A DNA stretch of 64,000 bases from Streptomyces tibetensis (GTDB lineage Bacteria; Actinomycetota; Actinomycetes; Streptomycetales; Streptomycetaceae), in the NCBI RefSeq assembly GCF_007655005.1, contig NZ_SZVW01000006.1:124001-188000 (forward strand), given 5' to 3'. Position numbers and translations under genes: made by a program. How positions within the stretch are numbered: the first letter of the stretch is position 1; each line of letters starts with the position of its first letter. Of the stretch, positions 24,669 through 35,600 are shown one piece after another. The notes below the pieces were generated by a model. The model did no database searches and was not told the origin of the DNA. It saw only the letters and a list, made by a program, of their open reading frames with translations.

Positions 24669-24757
24669 GTCACGAACCCAGCCACTCCGTTCCCCTCCCG
24701 CGCGTGACTTCGATCATCATCGCCCTTCGAGGTGGCCGGTGGAGCGGTTGCCCTGCG

Positions 24758-24816
24758 CCCCCAAAGGGACGAGCACCCCGGAGTACGGTCCTCCGGGGTG
24801 CTCGTCCCTTTGGGGG
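24758..24816 (-). terminator. Long hairpin terminator after desD
   Basis: A perfect 26-bp inverted repeat (24758-24783 with 24791-24816; core AAAGGGACGAGCACCCCGGA) with a 7-nt loop lies 5 bp after the desD stop. It should end the desABCD transcript and marks the right edge of the island. Confidence 0.85.
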
Positions 24817-24820
24817 TCGG

Positions 24821-26590
24821 TCAGAACTCCGCGATCGGGTTCGCCAGGGTGCCCACCAGCTGGAGGGCACCGGACGGGTCCGACAGGTCCACCATCTGTT
24901 CGTTGTTGCGGAGTTGGAGGCGGTTCAGGCAGGACAGGGCGAACTCGGGCGCGAACATGTCGTACTGGCGGAACTTGTCGGCCAGCTCGGGTGCCGAGGC
25001 CTGGTACTCCCGGGTGACCTCGGCGACCGTGCGCCAGAAGTCGTCCTCCTCCAGGATCCCCTCCGAGGCGAGGTTCGCCGCGAGGAAGCGGAAGAAGCAG
25101 TCGAAGACGTCCGTGAAGATCGACAGGAGTTTCTTGTCCTCCGGGACCTCCACGCGCAGCCGCTCGACCGTCGGCGGCAGCACCGCGTCCGGGTCCATGA
25201 CCGCGATCTCCTCGGCGATGTCCTTGTAGATCGCGCGCTGCACGACCCCGTCCTTCAGCACCAGGATGACGTTCTCGCCGTGCGGCATGAACACCAGGTC
25301 GTAGGCGTAGAAGCTGTGCAGGAGGGGCGTGAAGTAGGCCTGGAGGTAGCGGCGCAGCCACTCCTTCGGGGCGAAACCCGACTGCTCGATCAGCGCGCCC
25401 GCGACCGACGCGCCCTCGTGGTCGACGTGGACGAGGGACGCCATGGTGGCGAGGGACTCGCCCTCGTTCAGCGACGGCACCGGGCTCTCCCGCCACAGCG
25501 CGGCGAGCATCTTGCGGTACGGCGAGTAGCGGTCCGTCGCCTGCTCGTACTCCAGGTGCCGGTAGCCGACGGCCGCCCGCTCCCGGATGATCGACAGGCC
25601 GGTGGACCTGAGCACCGGGTCGCCCTCGATGAGCTGGGCCAGCCAGTCGTTGATCGCCGGCGTGGCCTCCATGTAGGCCGCCGACAGGCCCCGCATGAAG
25701 CCCATGTTGATGACCGACAAGGCTGTTTTGACGTAGTGCTTCTCGGGGCTGGTCCGGTTGAAGAAGGTCCGGATGGACTGCTGCGCCAGGTACTCGTCGT
25801 CGCCCTCGCCCAGGCACACCAGGTGCCGGCGGGCCACCTCGGCCGCGAAGGTGACGCTGAGCTTGTTCCACCACTGCCAGGGGTGGACCGGGATCAGCAC
25901 ATAGTCGGCGGGGTCCAGGTCCTGGTCGCGCAGGACGCCGTGGAAGCGCTCGACGGTCTCCGCGCCCAGTTCCTCGCGCAGGAACGACTCGTACTCGATG
26001 CCGACACCGGCCGTGAACGCGGCACGGGACCTGTGCGCGGCCAGCCACACCAGGCGGACCGGGCTCGCCGTCTCCGGTGCGTAGGACAGGTACTCGTGGA
26101 TGCCGAAGCCGAGCCGGCCGTTGTTGGCGACGAAGCAGGGGTGGCCCTCGGTCATACCGGTCTCGATGGCCTGGAAGTCGCCGCGCGCCAGCTCGGCCGC
26201 CGTGGTTTTCGGCTTGGTGAGCTTGTAGCAGGTGCCGGAGAGGGTGGAGGAGATCTCCTCCAGATAGACCGGCAGGATGTCGTCGCTCAGGCCCAGGGAC
26301 TTCTGCAGTTCGATGAAGAAGTCCAGCGCGGCGAGCGGGGCTTCGGTGCCGTCCCGGTGGCGGGTGATCGACTCGGCGTCGACCTGCCAGTGGTCCAGGG
26401 CCCGGCGGGTGGCGGTGAAGCGGTAGCTCGTCAGGCCGTCGTCGCTGCGGACGACGTAACTCTCCCCGTCCTGTTCGGGGGTGATCAGCCGCTCGTGCGC
26501 GAACTCGGCGAGCGCTTTGCGGATCAGGAGGCGGTTGGCCCGCGCCCAGCGGTGGGGGGACAGGTGCGCTACGGCGTCGGACAGGGTCAT
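24821..26590 (-). CDS. desD: Desferrioxamine synthetase DesD (NIS synthetase)
   Basis: A 589-aa IucA/IucC-family, NRPS-independent siderophore synthetase. It joins and cyclises N-hydroxy-N-succinyl(or acetyl)cadaverine units to desferrioxamine E/B using ATP. Family features include the ATP-binding HPWQWWNKL and STLSGTCYKL segments and the FhuF-like C-terminal part (FMPHGENVILVLKDG). The length is typical. It is the last gene of desABCD, with its ATG overlapping the desC stop, and is followed by a strong terminator. Iron control is expected through the iron box upstream of desA. Confidence 0.96.
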   Translation of the reverse strand: MTLSDAVAHLSPHRWARANRLLIRKALAEFAHERLITPEQDGESYVVRSDDGLTSYRFTATRRALDHWQVDAESITRHRDGTEAPLAALDFFIELQKSLGLSDDILPVYLEEISSTLSGTCYKLTKPKTTAAELARGDFQAIETGMTEGHPCFVANNGRLGFGIHEYLSYAPETASPVRLVWLAAHRSRAAFTAGVGIEYESFLREELGAETVERFHGVLRDQDLDPADYVLIPVHPWQWWNKLSVTFAAEVARRHLVCLGEGDDEYLAQQSIRTFFNRTSPEKHYVKTALSVINMGFMRGLSAAYMEATPAINDWLAQLIEGDPVLRSTGLSIIRERAAVGYRHLEYEQATDRYSPYRKMLAALWRESPVPSLNEGESLATMASLVHVDHEGASVAGALIEQSGFAPKEWLRRYLQAYFTPLLHSFYAYDLVFMPHGENVILVLKDGVVQRAIYKDIAEEIAVMDPDAVLPPTVERLRVEVPEDKKLLSIFTDVFDCFFRFLAANLASEGILEEDDFWRTVAEVTREYQASAPELADKFRQYDMFAPEFALSCLNRLQLRNNEQMVDLSDPSGALQLVGTLANPIAEF

Positions 26591-27138
26591 ACGGCTACTC
26601 CTCGGGCGGCCAGGAACTGTGCGCGGGTGCAGAAGCTGAGCAGCGCGCGCTTCTCCGGCTTGTCGATCTCGCGCTCGGCCACGAAGCCGACGGCCTCGTT
26701 GAGCGCGTGGACTGCCTTGTTGCTCACGTCGGGCTCCACCACGACCCGGCGGGTACGCGGGTCGGCGAACAGCTCGTCCATCACGGTGGTGATGACGGCC
26801 CTGGTGAAGCCGTGGATCGGCCGGTCGGTCGGCGCGACCAGGAAGTGCATGCCGACGTCGCCGGGCTCCGGGTCGTACAGCCCCACCAGCTCGACGTATC
26901 GGGGGTCGTACTTCTCCATCAGGAACGCGGGCCGGCCCTCGTGCAGACCGAGGTAGGCGTCGTGGTGCTCGTGCGCGGCGATGCGCATGTACTCGCGCTC
27001 GACGTCCTGGAGCGCGGCGTCCTGCATCATCCAGTAGGCCGCCTTGGGGTGGGTGACCCAGGAGTGCAGCAGCTCGGCGTCCCTCAGGGGGTCGAGCGGG
27101 CGGACGGTGAGCGTTCCGATGCCGGTGGTGGCGCTCAT
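26587..27138 (-). CDS. desC: Hydroxycadaverine acyltransferase DesC
   Basis: A 183-aa GNAT-type acyltransferase of the IucB/RhbD siderophore family. It transfers succinyl or acetyl from CoA to N-hydroxycadaverine. The C-terminal part shows the acyl-CoA-binding pattern ([21 protein letters not shown]). ATG at 27138 overlaps the desB stop (ATGA) and the stop overlaps desD, so translation is coupled. It is the third gene of the desferrioxamine operon. Confidence 0.95.
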   Translation of the reverse strand: MSATTGIGTLTVRPLDPLRDAELLHSWVTHPKAAYWMMQDAALQDVEREYMRIAAHEHHDAYLGLHEGRPAFLMEKYDPRYVELVGLYDPEPGDVGMHFLVAPTDRPIHGFTRAVITTVMDELFADPRTRRVVVEPDVSNKAVHALNEAVGFVAEREIDKPEKRALLSFCTRAQFLAARGVAV

Positions 27139-28412
27139 ACGGCGAACTCCTGGAACGCGATCGTCTTCTCCACCGGGTAGTACTCGCTGCCGAGCAGCTC
27201 GCGGATGATGTACGCGTTCCGGTACGGGCCCATGCCGAGGTCGGGGCTGGTGATGCTGTGCGTGTGGACCCCGGCGTTCTGCAGGAAGATCCCCCGGCCG
27301 GTGACGTCGATCGCGTAGTTGCGGGCGACGTCGAAGTTGCCCTGCGAGTCGTAGACCAGCCGGTCCTTGACGGGGGCCAGGAACTCGGGCTCGGCGTACT
27401 TGTAGCCGGTCGCCAGGACCAGGCCCTGTGAGTCCAGCTCGAAGTCCTTGCCCTGCTCCTCCTGACGGAAGCCGAGGGTGTACGTGCCGTTCTCGTACCG
27501 CGCGCTGTGCAGCGCGGAGTTGGTGAGCAGCCGGGTGGGGACGGGCCCGCCGAGGTTCTTCTGGTAGAGCAGGTCGAAGATCTCGTTGATGAGGTCGCCG
27601 TCGATGCCCTTGAACAGGCCCTTCTGCTCGGCCGTGAGGCGGTAGCGGGTCGCCTCGGGCAGCTCGCGGAAGTAGTCGACGTACTCCGGGGACGTCATCT
27701 CCAGCGTGAGCTTGGTGTACTCCAGCGGGAAGAAGCGCGGGGAGCGGGTGACCCAGTTCAGCCGGTAGCCGTGGACGTCGATCTCGCTGAGCAGGTCGTA
27801 GTAGATCTCGGCGGCCGACTGGCCCGAGCCGACCAGGGTGATCGAGTCCTTCTTCTGCAGCTCCGCCTTGCTCTCCAGGTAGCGGGAGTTGTGCAGGAAG
27901 TCGCCGCCCAGGCCCTGGCAGGCCTCGGGTATGTAGGGCGGGGTGCCGGTGCCGAGGACCAGGTGACGGGCCCGGTAGGTGTCCCCGGCGGTGGTCTTCA
28001 CGACGTACAGCTCGTTCTCGTACGTCACCTCGGCGACCGTGGTGCCGAAGCGGATGCTGCGCAGTCTGTTCGCGGCCCAGCGGCAGTAGTCGTCGTACTC
28101 GACGCGCAGCGGGTAGAAGTTCTCGCGGATGTAGAACGAGTACAGCCGGCCCTTCTCCTTCAGGTAGTTCAGGAAGGAGTACGGGGACGTCGGGTCGGCG
28201 AGGGTGACCAGGTCCGACATGAACGGGGTCTGGAGGTGGGCGCCGTCCAGGAACATCCCGGCGTGCCACTCGAAGTCGGGCTTCGACTCCAGGAAGACGC
28301 CGTCGAGTGCGTCGATCGGCTCGGTCAGGCAGGCCAGGCCGAGGTTGAAGGGGCCGAGCCCGATGCCCACGAAGTCATGGGTTCCGGTCGGGTTTTCAGG
28401 ACGCGCGGTCAA
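27135..28412 (-). CDS. desB: Cadaverine N-monooxygenase DesB
   Basis: A 425-aa flavin-dependent N-hydroxylating monooxygenase (lysine/ornithine N5-monooxygenase family, IucD-like) that makes N-hydroxycadaverine. The FAD motif [13 protein letters not shown] lies near residue 15 and an NADPH motif [10 protein letters not shown] near 195; the ATGYKY segment is present near 345. The frame starts at a TTG (28412) with GGGAGAG 5 nt upstream; no ATG or GTG lies in a suitable place. It overlaps desA by 17 bp and desC by 4 bp. Confidence 0.95.
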   Translation of the reverse strand: MTARPENPTGTHDFVGIGLGPFNLGLACLTEPIDALDGVFLESKPDFEWHAGMFLDGAHLQTPFMSDLVTLADPTSPYSFLNYLKEKGRLYSFYIRENFYPLRVEYDDYCRWAANRLRSIRFGTTVAEVTYENELYVVKTTAGDTYRARHLVLGTGTPPYIPEACQGLGGDFLHNSRYLESKAELQKKDSITLVGSGQSAAEIYYDLLSEIDVHGYRLNWVTRSPRFFPLEYTKLTLEMTSPEYVDYFRELPEATRYRLTAEQKGLFKGIDGDLINEIFDLLYQKNLGGPVPTRLLTNSALHSARYENGTYTLGFRQEEQGKDFELDSQGLVLATGYKYAEPEFLAPVKDRLVYDSQGNFDVARNYAIDVTGRGIFLQNAGVHTHSITSPDLGMGPYRNAYIIRELLGSEYYPVEKTIAFQEFAV

Positions 28413-29838
28413 GGGACTCTCCCAGGTACTGCTCGGCGTGGCCGGCGATCAGATCGAGGACGGCGGCGATGTCGGACGCCTGCGTCTCGGGGTTGAGCAG
28501 GGTGAACTTCAGGTAGTGGCGGCCGCCGACCTTGGTGCCCGCGACGATGGCGTCACCGGAGGCGAACAGGGCCTTGCGGGCGTAGAGGTTGGCGCGGTCG
28601 ATCTCGGCGGGGTCGGTGACGGCCGCCGGGATGTAGCGGAAGACCAGCGTGGACAGGCTCGGCTCCACGACGACGTCGAAGCGCGGGTCGGCGGCGAGCA
28701 GGCGCCAGCCATCCCGGGCCAGTTCGCACACCTCGTCGAAGAGCTGGCCGATGCCGTCGGCGCCCATGGTCCGCAGGGTCATCCACAGCTTCAGGGCGTC
28801 GAAGCGCCGGGTGGTCTGCAGGGACTTGTCGACCTGGTTGGGGATGCGCTCCTCCACCATGCGCCGCGGGTTGAGGTACTCGGCGTGGTAGGTGGCGTGG
28901 CGGAGCGTGGCGGCGTCCCGCACGAGCACGGCCGAGGAACTCACCGGCTGGAAGAAGGACTTGTGGTAGTCGACGGTGACCGAGTCGGCACGCTCGATGC
29001 CGTTGATGCGGTCCCGGTGCTTCAGGGAGGCCAGCAGACCGCAGCCGTAGGCGGCGTCGACGTGCATCCAGGTGCCGAACTGCTCGCACAGCTCGGCGAT
29101 CTCGGGCAGCGGGTCGATGGAGCCGAAGTCGGTGGAGCCGGCGGTGGCGACGACGGCCATGGGGACGAGGCCGTCCTTCGCGCAGCGCTCCAGCTCACGG
29201 GCGAGCGCGACGGTCTGCATGCGCTTGTCGTGGTCGACGGGTATGGAGACCACGGCGTCCGGGCCGAGCCCGAGCAGCTTCGCGGACTTCTTCACGCTGA
29301 AGTGACTGACCTCGGAGGCGAAGATGCGCAGTTCGGCAAGGTCGTTGCTCTTGGCCTCCTCGCGGGCCAGCAGCAGGGCCTGGAGGTTGGACTGGGTGCC
29401 GCCGGAGGTGAACACGCCGTCGGCGGCCGGGCCGAGGCCGATCCGCTCGGTCGTCCAGTCGATCAGTTTCCGCTCGATGAGCGTGCCGCCGGCCGACTGG
29501 TCCCAGGTGTCCAGTGAGGAGTTCACGGCGGACAGGACGGCCTCACCGAGCACGGCCGGGATGACGACCGGGCAGTTCAGGTGGGCCAGGTAGCGGGGGT
29601 GGTGGAAGTAGATCGCGTCCCGGAGGTAGACGTCCTCCAGTTCGTCGAGCACCGCCGTGGTGTCGTGCAGCGGCTGGTCGAGGTCGATCTCGTCGATGCG
29701 GGGGGAGAGGGCGTCGACGCTGATGCCGGTGAACGGCCGGTCGGTGGCGGCGAGTTTGGCGGCCACCCGCTCGACTCCGTCGGTCACGGAGCGGCGGTAC
29801 TGCTCCGCGGTGGTGTCGTTGAGCAGGTGCGAGCGCAT
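28396..29838 (-). CDS. desA: Lysine decarboxylase DesA
   Basis: A 480-aa PLP-dependent group II decarboxylase that converts lysine to cadaverine, the first step of desferrioxamine synthesis. The PLP lysine lies in [11 protein letters not shown] near residue 300 and HVDAAYGCG near 268 binds the cofactor ring. ATG at 29838 has GGAGGA 7 nt upstream. It is the first gene of desABCD, 67 bp downstream of a DmdR-type iron box, so it is expected to be repressed by iron. Confidence 0.96.
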   Translation of the reverse strand: MRSHLLNDTTAEQYRRSVTDGVERVAAKLAATDRPFTGISVDALSPRIDEIDLDQPLHDTTAVLDELEDVYLRDAIYFHHPRYLAHLNCPVVIPAVLGEAVLSAVNSSLDTWDQSAGGTLIERKLIDWTTERIGLGPAADGVFTSGGTQSNLQALLLAREEAKSNDLAELRIFASEVSHFSVKKSAKLLGLGPDAVVSIPVDHDKRMQTVALARELERCAKDGLVPMAVVATAGSTDFGSIDPLPEIAELCEQFGTWMHVDAAYGCGLLASLKHRDRINGIERADSVTVDYHKSFFQPVSSSAVLVRDAATLRHATYHAEYLNPRRMVEERIPNQVDKSLQTTRRFDALKLWMTLRTMGADGIGQLFDEVCELARDGWRLLAADPRFDVVVEPSLSTLVFRYIPAAVTDPAEIDRANLYARKALFASGDAIVAGTKVGGRHYLKFTLLNPETQASDIAAVLDLIAGHAEQYLGESLDRAS

Positions 29839-29904
29839 GTGGGGGTCCTCCGGTGGGGACAGTCCGGTGTGGGACGGGACGGGCTGATCTCCGGCGTCCA
29901 GAAC

Positions 29905-29923
29905 TTAGGTAAGCCTAACCTAG
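29905..29923. promoter_or_regulatory. Iron box upstream of desA
   Basis: TTAGGTAAGCCTAACCTAG closely matches the 19-bp DmdR1/DtxR-family iron box. It lies 67 bp upstream of the desA ATG and should repress desABCD when Fe(II) is plentiful. Confidence 0.93.
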
Positions 29924-29996
29924 CTTGATCGAGAGGGGTGGGCGGGCCCTGCCGTGACTGTGGTCACTCGTGTCACTTCAGGCCGATGAGCTGCGG

Positions 29997-30851
29997 CTAC
30001 GCCTCCGCCCGCAGTTGCTCCTCGCTCACGCCACGCCGCCAGTAGCCGACGAACGTCACCCTGCGGCGGTCGATCCCGAGCTCGCGCACGACGTGCCGGC
30101 GCAGCTCCTTCACACACCCGGACTCGCCGGCGATCCAGACGTACGGCCGCTCGGCCGACGGCAGTCCGCCCTCGCGGAGGGCGTCGAGGGCCATGGGGGA
30201 CCCCTCGGCGCTCCCCTCCTCCCTGACCAGCCAGGTGATCTCGGCGTCGGCCTCGGTCACCAGGTCCTGGATGTCGCCGGCGTGCGGGACCTCCAGCCAG
30301 ACCCGGGCGCGGGTGCCGGCCGGCAGCGACTCGACGACGGCGGAGGCGGCCGGCACGGCGGTCTCGTCGCCCCAGACGACGACGAGGTCGGTGTCCTCGG
30401 GCGGCCGGAAGCGGATCGCCCGGTTGTCGGCGACGGCCGGGCCGAGCAGCAGGACCCGGTCCCCGGCGCGGGCGCGGGCGGCCCAGCGGGAGGCCGGGCC
30501 GGCCTGGACGGAGGCGCCCGGTCCGATGCCGTGCAGGGCGAAGTCGATGTCGATCTCGTCCGGGTCCCGGCGCAGGTCGCGCAGGGAGTAGGAGCGCATC
30601 ACGGCTCGTACGTCGTCCGGGAGTTCACGCCAGCCCTGCCACCAGCCGTCCCCGAGTTCGAGCGGGACGACCGGCTCGGGCTGCCCGGGGTGCGGCAGGA
30701 ACAGCGAGAGGGACTGGTCGCGTCCGTCGGAGTGGAAGGCGTGCAGATCGGGCCCGCCGAAGGTGACACGGACCAGGGACGGACCGAGCCGCCTCGTCCG
30801 CAGGACCTGGAGGGAGAAGAACCGGAACGGGGCGGCTACGGCGGTGGTCAT
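29997..30851 (-). CDS. desF: Siderophore-interacting FAD/NAD(P)H reductase
   Basis: A 284-aa siderophore-interacting protein (SIP/ViuB family). It reduces ferric siderophore in the cytoplasm to release iron. The FAD-binding region shows MRSYSLRD near residue 92 and the C-terminal NAD(P)H part contains WIAGESGCVKELRRH. ATG at 30851 has CAGGAG about 6 nt upstream. It lies between desA and desE on the same strand, 144 bp after desE, without its own recognised iron box, so it probably shares the desE transcript. Confidence 0.92.
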   Translation of the reverse strand: MTTAVAAPFRFFSLQVLRTRRLGPSLVRVTFGGPDLHAFHSDGRDQSLSLFLPHPGQPEPVVPLELGDGWWQGWRELPDDVRAVMRSYSLRDLRRDPDEIDIDFALHGIGPGASVQAGPASRWAARARAGDRVLLLGPAVADNRAIRFRPPEDTDLVVVWGDETAVPAASAVVESLPAGTRARVWLEVPHAGDIQDLVTEADAEITWLVREEGSAEGSPMALDALREGGLPSAERPYVWIAGESGCVKELRRHVVRELGIDRRRVTFVGYWRRGVSEEQLRAEA

Positions 30852-30995
30852 GGTGACTCCTGATTGATCGTCAGGGGTGAGTGGAGGCACCCGGAGGCGC
30901 GGGACGGTGTCGACATGCGGCTCCGCCGCGCGGGCGCGACCGGCCGCGTCCGGCCCGTGCCCGCGACACCCCTCGAGCGCCCCACGGGTGGCGCG

Positions 30996-32039
30996 TCAGG
31001 AGACCTTCTTCGCGCTCTCGATCGCCTTCGCGAGGTTCTCGACCAGAGGCGTGCACTTGTCGTACGACAGGATCGGCTCGGGCGAACGCGAGATGACCTG
31101 ACCGGCCTTGACCGCGGGCAGCTTCTTCCAGGTCGCCTCGGTGATGTCGGCCGGTTGGATGGTCGAGGCGCGGTCGTCCATCATGATGATGTCGGCCGGG
31201 TACTTGTCGACGTTCTCCCAGCTGAGGTTCTCGAACCAGCCGCCGTTGGCCTTCTTGGCCTTCTCCGGGGGCTCGACGAGGTTCACGCCGAGGGCCTTGA
31301 AGTACTCCAGGTCGATGGAGAAGTTGGAGCCCGAGACGTAGAAGATGGCGTCCGAGGCGGAGCCGGCCAGCACCTTGATCTCGGGGCGGGACTTGGCGGC
31401 CTTGCGCAGTCGCTCGGAGGCGGCCTCGAAACGCTTCTTCGCCTCGACGACCTTCGCGGCCTTCAGGTCGGCGCCGAGCGACCCGGCGAGCTCGGCCATA
31501 CGCTGCAGCGGCTTCGGCATCTGCCGGTCGAAGACCGAGACGGCCACGCTCGGGGCGAGCTTGGCGATCTTGTCCTTGGAGGCCAGCGGGACGTACCAGA
31601 GGGAGCCGGCGGCGTCGAAGGTGGTGGTGATGAGCACCTCGGGCTGGAAGGCCGCGTACTGCTCGACGTTGAACTGGTCGAACCGGTTGCCGAAGACGGT
31701 CAGCTTGCTGACGTCCATGTCGCCGGCCTGGACGTCGGCCTTGCCGTCCTTGGTCTTGGTCGGGCCGAAAACGCCCTTGACCTCGATGCCGTAGTCGTAC
31801 AGGGCGGCGGCGACGCCGGTGAAGGCGACGATCTTCGTGGGGACGTGGTCCAGGCTCACGGTCTTGCCACGGTCGTCCTTGAAGGACCAAGAGCCGGACT
31901 TCGCGACACCCTTCGCGTCCGAGCCGCCGTCCTTGGAGTCCTCACTGCCACACGCGGTCACGAGGGCGCCGAGCCCGAGAGCACCACCGGCGGCGAGCAG
32001 GCCGCGGCGGGAGAAACGGGCGGTTCTGGCGTTCGACAT
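30996..32039 (-). CDS. desE: Ferric-desferrioxamine-binding lipoprotein DesE
   Basis: A 347-aa extracellular binding lipoprotein (periplasmic-binding protein family of FhuD/CdtB type). The N-terminus combines a twin-arginine-like signal (SRRGLLAAGG) with a lipobox LVTAC, lipidated Cys30. The mature part has the class III binding-protein pattern with blocks KIVAFTGVAAALYDYG and DIIMMDDRAST. It delivers ferric desferrioxamine to an importer encoded elsewhere. A strong iron box lies about 70 bp upstream. Confidence 0.95.
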   Translation of the reverse strand: MSNARTARFSRRGLLAAGGALGLGALVTACGSEDSKDGGSDAKGVAKSGSWSFKDDRGKTVSLDHVPTKIVAFTGVAAALYDYGIEVKGVFGPTKTKDGKADVQAGDMDVSKLTVFGNRFDQFNVEQYAAFQPEVLITTTFDAAGSLWYVPLASKDKIAKLAPSVAVSVFDRQMPKPLQRMAELAGSLGADLKAAKVVEAKKRFEAASERLRKAAKSRPEIKVLAGSASDAIFYVSGSNFSIDLEYFKALGVNLVEPPEKAKKANGGWFENLSWENVDKYPADIIMMDDRASTIQPADITEATWKKLPAVKAGQVISRSPEPILSYDKCTPLVENLAKAIESAKKVS

Positions 32040-32109
32040 GACTGGGTCTGCTTTCGTGCGTACGGAGCCACTGCGGGCACGGCCGACAGCCGCTTGGCTG
32101 GAAACAAGC

Positions 32110-32128
32110 TTAGGTTAGCCTAACCTGC
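32110..32128. promoter_or_regulatory. Iron box upstream of desE
   Basis: TTAGGTTAGCCTAACCTGC contains the dyad AGGTTAGCCTAACCT and matches the DmdR-type iron box. It lies 71 bp upstream of the desE ATG and should give iron repression of desE and probably desF. Confidence 0.93.
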
Positions 32129-32653
32129 ATTTGTGTCCAGGCCCCCTCATTCGTGCCCCGGGGCGCGTGGGGGTAATGCCCGGCGGGGCGGTGATCCGGA
32201 TCACGAGGCGCAAGGGCAGGGGGGCTTCCCCGGAGGGCGCGAAGTCCCGCCGGATCGTGTGCAGTTGCACAAGGGTGATGGGTGGTCGCTCAATCTGCGG
32301 CCGACGGAGGGTCGTTGGGGGGGTATGGGGTGCGTGGCTCGAGTCACATGTGATGCCGCTGTGAAAATTGTGAGTGACACCCAGCGTGGCGGGCTGGTAC
32401 TTTCCCGGTGACCACAGAACCGAACATCGGTTCCCAATGCGCGCTTTCACGGGGGAATGCTGCGCTATGTCTCGCGATGCCTTGCGTGTCACCCTGCCGC
32501 CCGTCGCACTCATGTGCCCGGCGCGGCCGCGTCCTGACCACCGCGGCCGGTGACCACGTGATCTCTCGCTCTGCGTGACAGCAACTCCTCCTTCGCTGAC
32601 GGTGCCGTGCGTTCCGTCGCAGACGGAAAGCACATCCGTAGAAAGAGACCCAC
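32129..32653 (+). promoter_or_regulatory. Long region upstream of the secreted lipase fusion gene
   Basis: These 525 bp lack a supported gene. They contain a palindrome TCACATGTGA (32344-32353) next to an AT-rich segment (GTGAAAATTGTGAGTGAC), a small hairpin GAACCGA-ACA-TCGGTTC (32417-32433), and then about 220 nt that could be an untranslated leader. No riboswitch was recognised. The palindrome and AT-rich segment are the best promoter or operator candidates. Confidence 0.45.
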
Positions 32654-35600
32654 TTGAGACGCAACGCCATGCTGAGGCGTGCGCAGATACCGCTGACGGC
32701 AGCCCTCACCCTGGCTCTGTCCGCCGGTGTCGCCACGACGCAGGCATACGCTGCGGCCGACCCGCAGGGGGAAGCCAAGGGCTGGTCGACACCGGCCGCC
32801 CACGACCCGGGGACCAAACCCGGCGACCAGCCCGCCGCCGTCCCGACCGACCGGCGCCCGGAGGTCCTGGGCGAGGACTACAAGAAGTCGTCCGACCAGG
32901 CCTTCACCACCTCCGGTGACGGAACCGGCTTCCACGTCCTCATCGCGGACGAGAAGCAGGGGTACGCCTGGAAGACGGCGGCCACCCTGTCCGAGCCCGG
33001 CTTCGACACCGACTCCTGGATCGGCAACGCCTGCCTGACCGAGTCCGGGAAGTACGCGGCCGTCGCCTACGCGCCCCGCACCTTCACCAACAAGCCCGAG
33101 CTGATGACGCGCGGAGCGTTCACCGCCGTCGTCGACCTGACCGACGGTCATGTCACCAAGCTGCCGTTCCAGGCCACGCTGGGCTACTTCTCGCCGGGCT
33201 GCGGCCAGGGCGAGGAGGCGGTGTTCACGGCACTGACCGACGACCGGTCGGCGAAGAACCAGAGCCGCCTGGTCACGGTCGACGCCCGCACGGGGAAGGT
33301 CGGCACCAAACAGACGGTCACCGGGCAGGTCACCTCGGCCGTGCCGACCGACCAGGGCATCGTCGCAGCCGCCGGAAACCACATCGTGAAGGTCGAGGGC
33401 GGCCAGGCCCGCGACGTCGCCACCACGAAGGCCTGGCCGTTCCAGCTCAAGGCCGACGCCGACGGCGGTGTGACCTTCATCGACCCGGCCCCCAAGCCGT
33501 CGAACGCGCGCAGCGCCGCGGCCGCCCAGAGCACCGCCACGGTCTCCCGGGTCAGCTCCGGGCAGATCAAGAAGGCCGACGGCCGGAGCAGGGCCGCCGG
33601 GCTCGCGCAGGGCAAGCTCGACGAGTTCGACCTCACCGCCACCCCCTCGGGCCGGGTGTACGTGACCGGCAAGGCCGCCTCCACCGCGCGCGCCGCGTCC
33701 GGCGCGCTGAACAACCCCGGCGGCCTCGTCAAGGACGCCCGTGTCTCCAGCCGGGGCCAGGCCGTGGTCGCCGCCCGCTGGGCGGACGGCAAGGACTCCC
33801 GGATCCGCCCGCAGGAAGCCCTCGAAGCCCGCACCGTCCGCACCACGGTGGAGACCCTGGACACCCGCAAGACCGTCGTCCTGGACGCACCCCCCGGCTC
33901 CGAGCCCGTCGGCGGGCAGCGCGAGATCGCGCAGGGAACCCAGACGAGCCCGGTCCTGCTCGCGCAGGGCGCGAAGGTCCAGGGCAAGAAGACGTCGTTC
34001 GGCGCACGAGCCGCGGGCAACGACACGGTCGAAGCCGACCGGTACTGCTCGGTCCCGCGCAACGACCCCAAGAAGCAGGCCTTCCAGCCCACCCCTCGCC
34101 AGGTCGAGTGGGCCGTTGACCAGACCGTGGTCGGCAAGCTCAACAAGGGCGCCACCCGCCCGGCGAACTGGAAGAACACCGGCATGGCGGCCTACGCGCC
34201 GCAGACGCTCTTCCCGCTGACGCCGCTGACAGGCGGCTCCGGTGAGGACTGGCACGTGCCCGCGCAGGTGATGCTCGGCATCACGGCGCAGGAGTCCAAC
34301 ATGTGGCAGGCCACTCGCCTCGCGGTGCCCGGTGTCACGGCCAACTCGCTGATCGGCAACTTCTACGGCGTCAAGTACGCGGCCAGCGGCACGCAGCAGG
34401 ACCCGTGGGCCATCGACTTCGCCGAGGCCGACTGCGGTTACGGCATCACGCAGGTCACCGACGGCATGCGGGTGCACGGCAAGGAGAAGAAGGACGAGAC
34501 GCCCAAGACGACGGCGCAGCAGGAAGCCGTCGCGCTGGACTACGCGGCGAACATCGCGTCGGGTGTCAACATCCTCATCGAGAAGTGGAACACCACGCGC
34601 AAGGACGGCCTGGAGATCAACGACGGCCATCCGAAGTACATCGAGAACTGGTTCTACGCGCTGTGGGCGTACAACTCCGGGTACTACCCGAAGTCCTCGC
34701 CGGAGAACGGCAAGTGGGGCGTGGGCTGGACGAACAACCCGGCCAACCCGCTGTGGAAGGAGAACCGGACCCCGTTCCTGGAGAACTCCGCGGGCAAGGA
34801 CGACTACAGCCACGCCTCGCACCCGCAGGACTGGCCGTACGAGGAGAAGGTGATCGGCTGGGCCGCCCGTCCGATCGCCGCCATGTTCAAGCCGGGTGAC
34901 ATGCAGGCGGGCTACCGCGCCGCCTGGTGGAACGCCAACGACGCCCGCACCTCGGCCAAGCCGCCCATCTTCAGCTTCTGCGGCACGCAGAACCAGTGCG
35001 TGCCCACGAAGATCACCGAGGGTGCCTCCAACGACGACGGCAAGGGCCCGTGCGCGCTGCCCGGTGACCCGTACGACGACAACCCGATGTACCTGAAGTG
35101 CTGGTGGAACGAGCGGGTCTCCTGGAAGAGCTGCACGACCGAGGCCCGGTGCGGCAACCCGGTCCACCGGTTCGACGACACCTATCCCGAGCAGCCCGAC
35201 GAGAACTCCTACCCGCCCCGCTGCAACACCGGCCTGCCGGCCGGGGCGCTGGTCGTGGACGACCTGCCCAGCGGCAGCATCCCAGCGGGCTCCTCGGGGC
35301 GTACCTGCACCGTGGCGTCGAGGGGCACGTTCCAGTTCACCTTCGCCGGCGAGGGCGGCAAGTACCCGTCGAAGATGGACCTGCACCAGATCGGCGCGGG
35401 CAACAACAACCACTTCTGGATGGGACACACCCGCTGGCTCGCGACCGCGGACGGAAAGCGGCTGAACGTCTCCGGCAAGTGGACGCTGGGCGGCACCCAG
35501 CGCGGCTGGATGCGTGTCTTCGTGCACATGCCGGACCACGGCGCCCACACCCGGCAGGCCGCCTACCGGGTCGGCGGCACCGACTCCACGTCGCCGGTCC

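Noticed and set aside
32404..32653. Possible c-di-AMP (ydaO) riboswitch before a cell-wall-hydrolase-like gene
   Set aside because: The conserved ydaO blocks could not be found by eye; only a 7-bp hairpin is present, so it is reported only as an unassigned leader.
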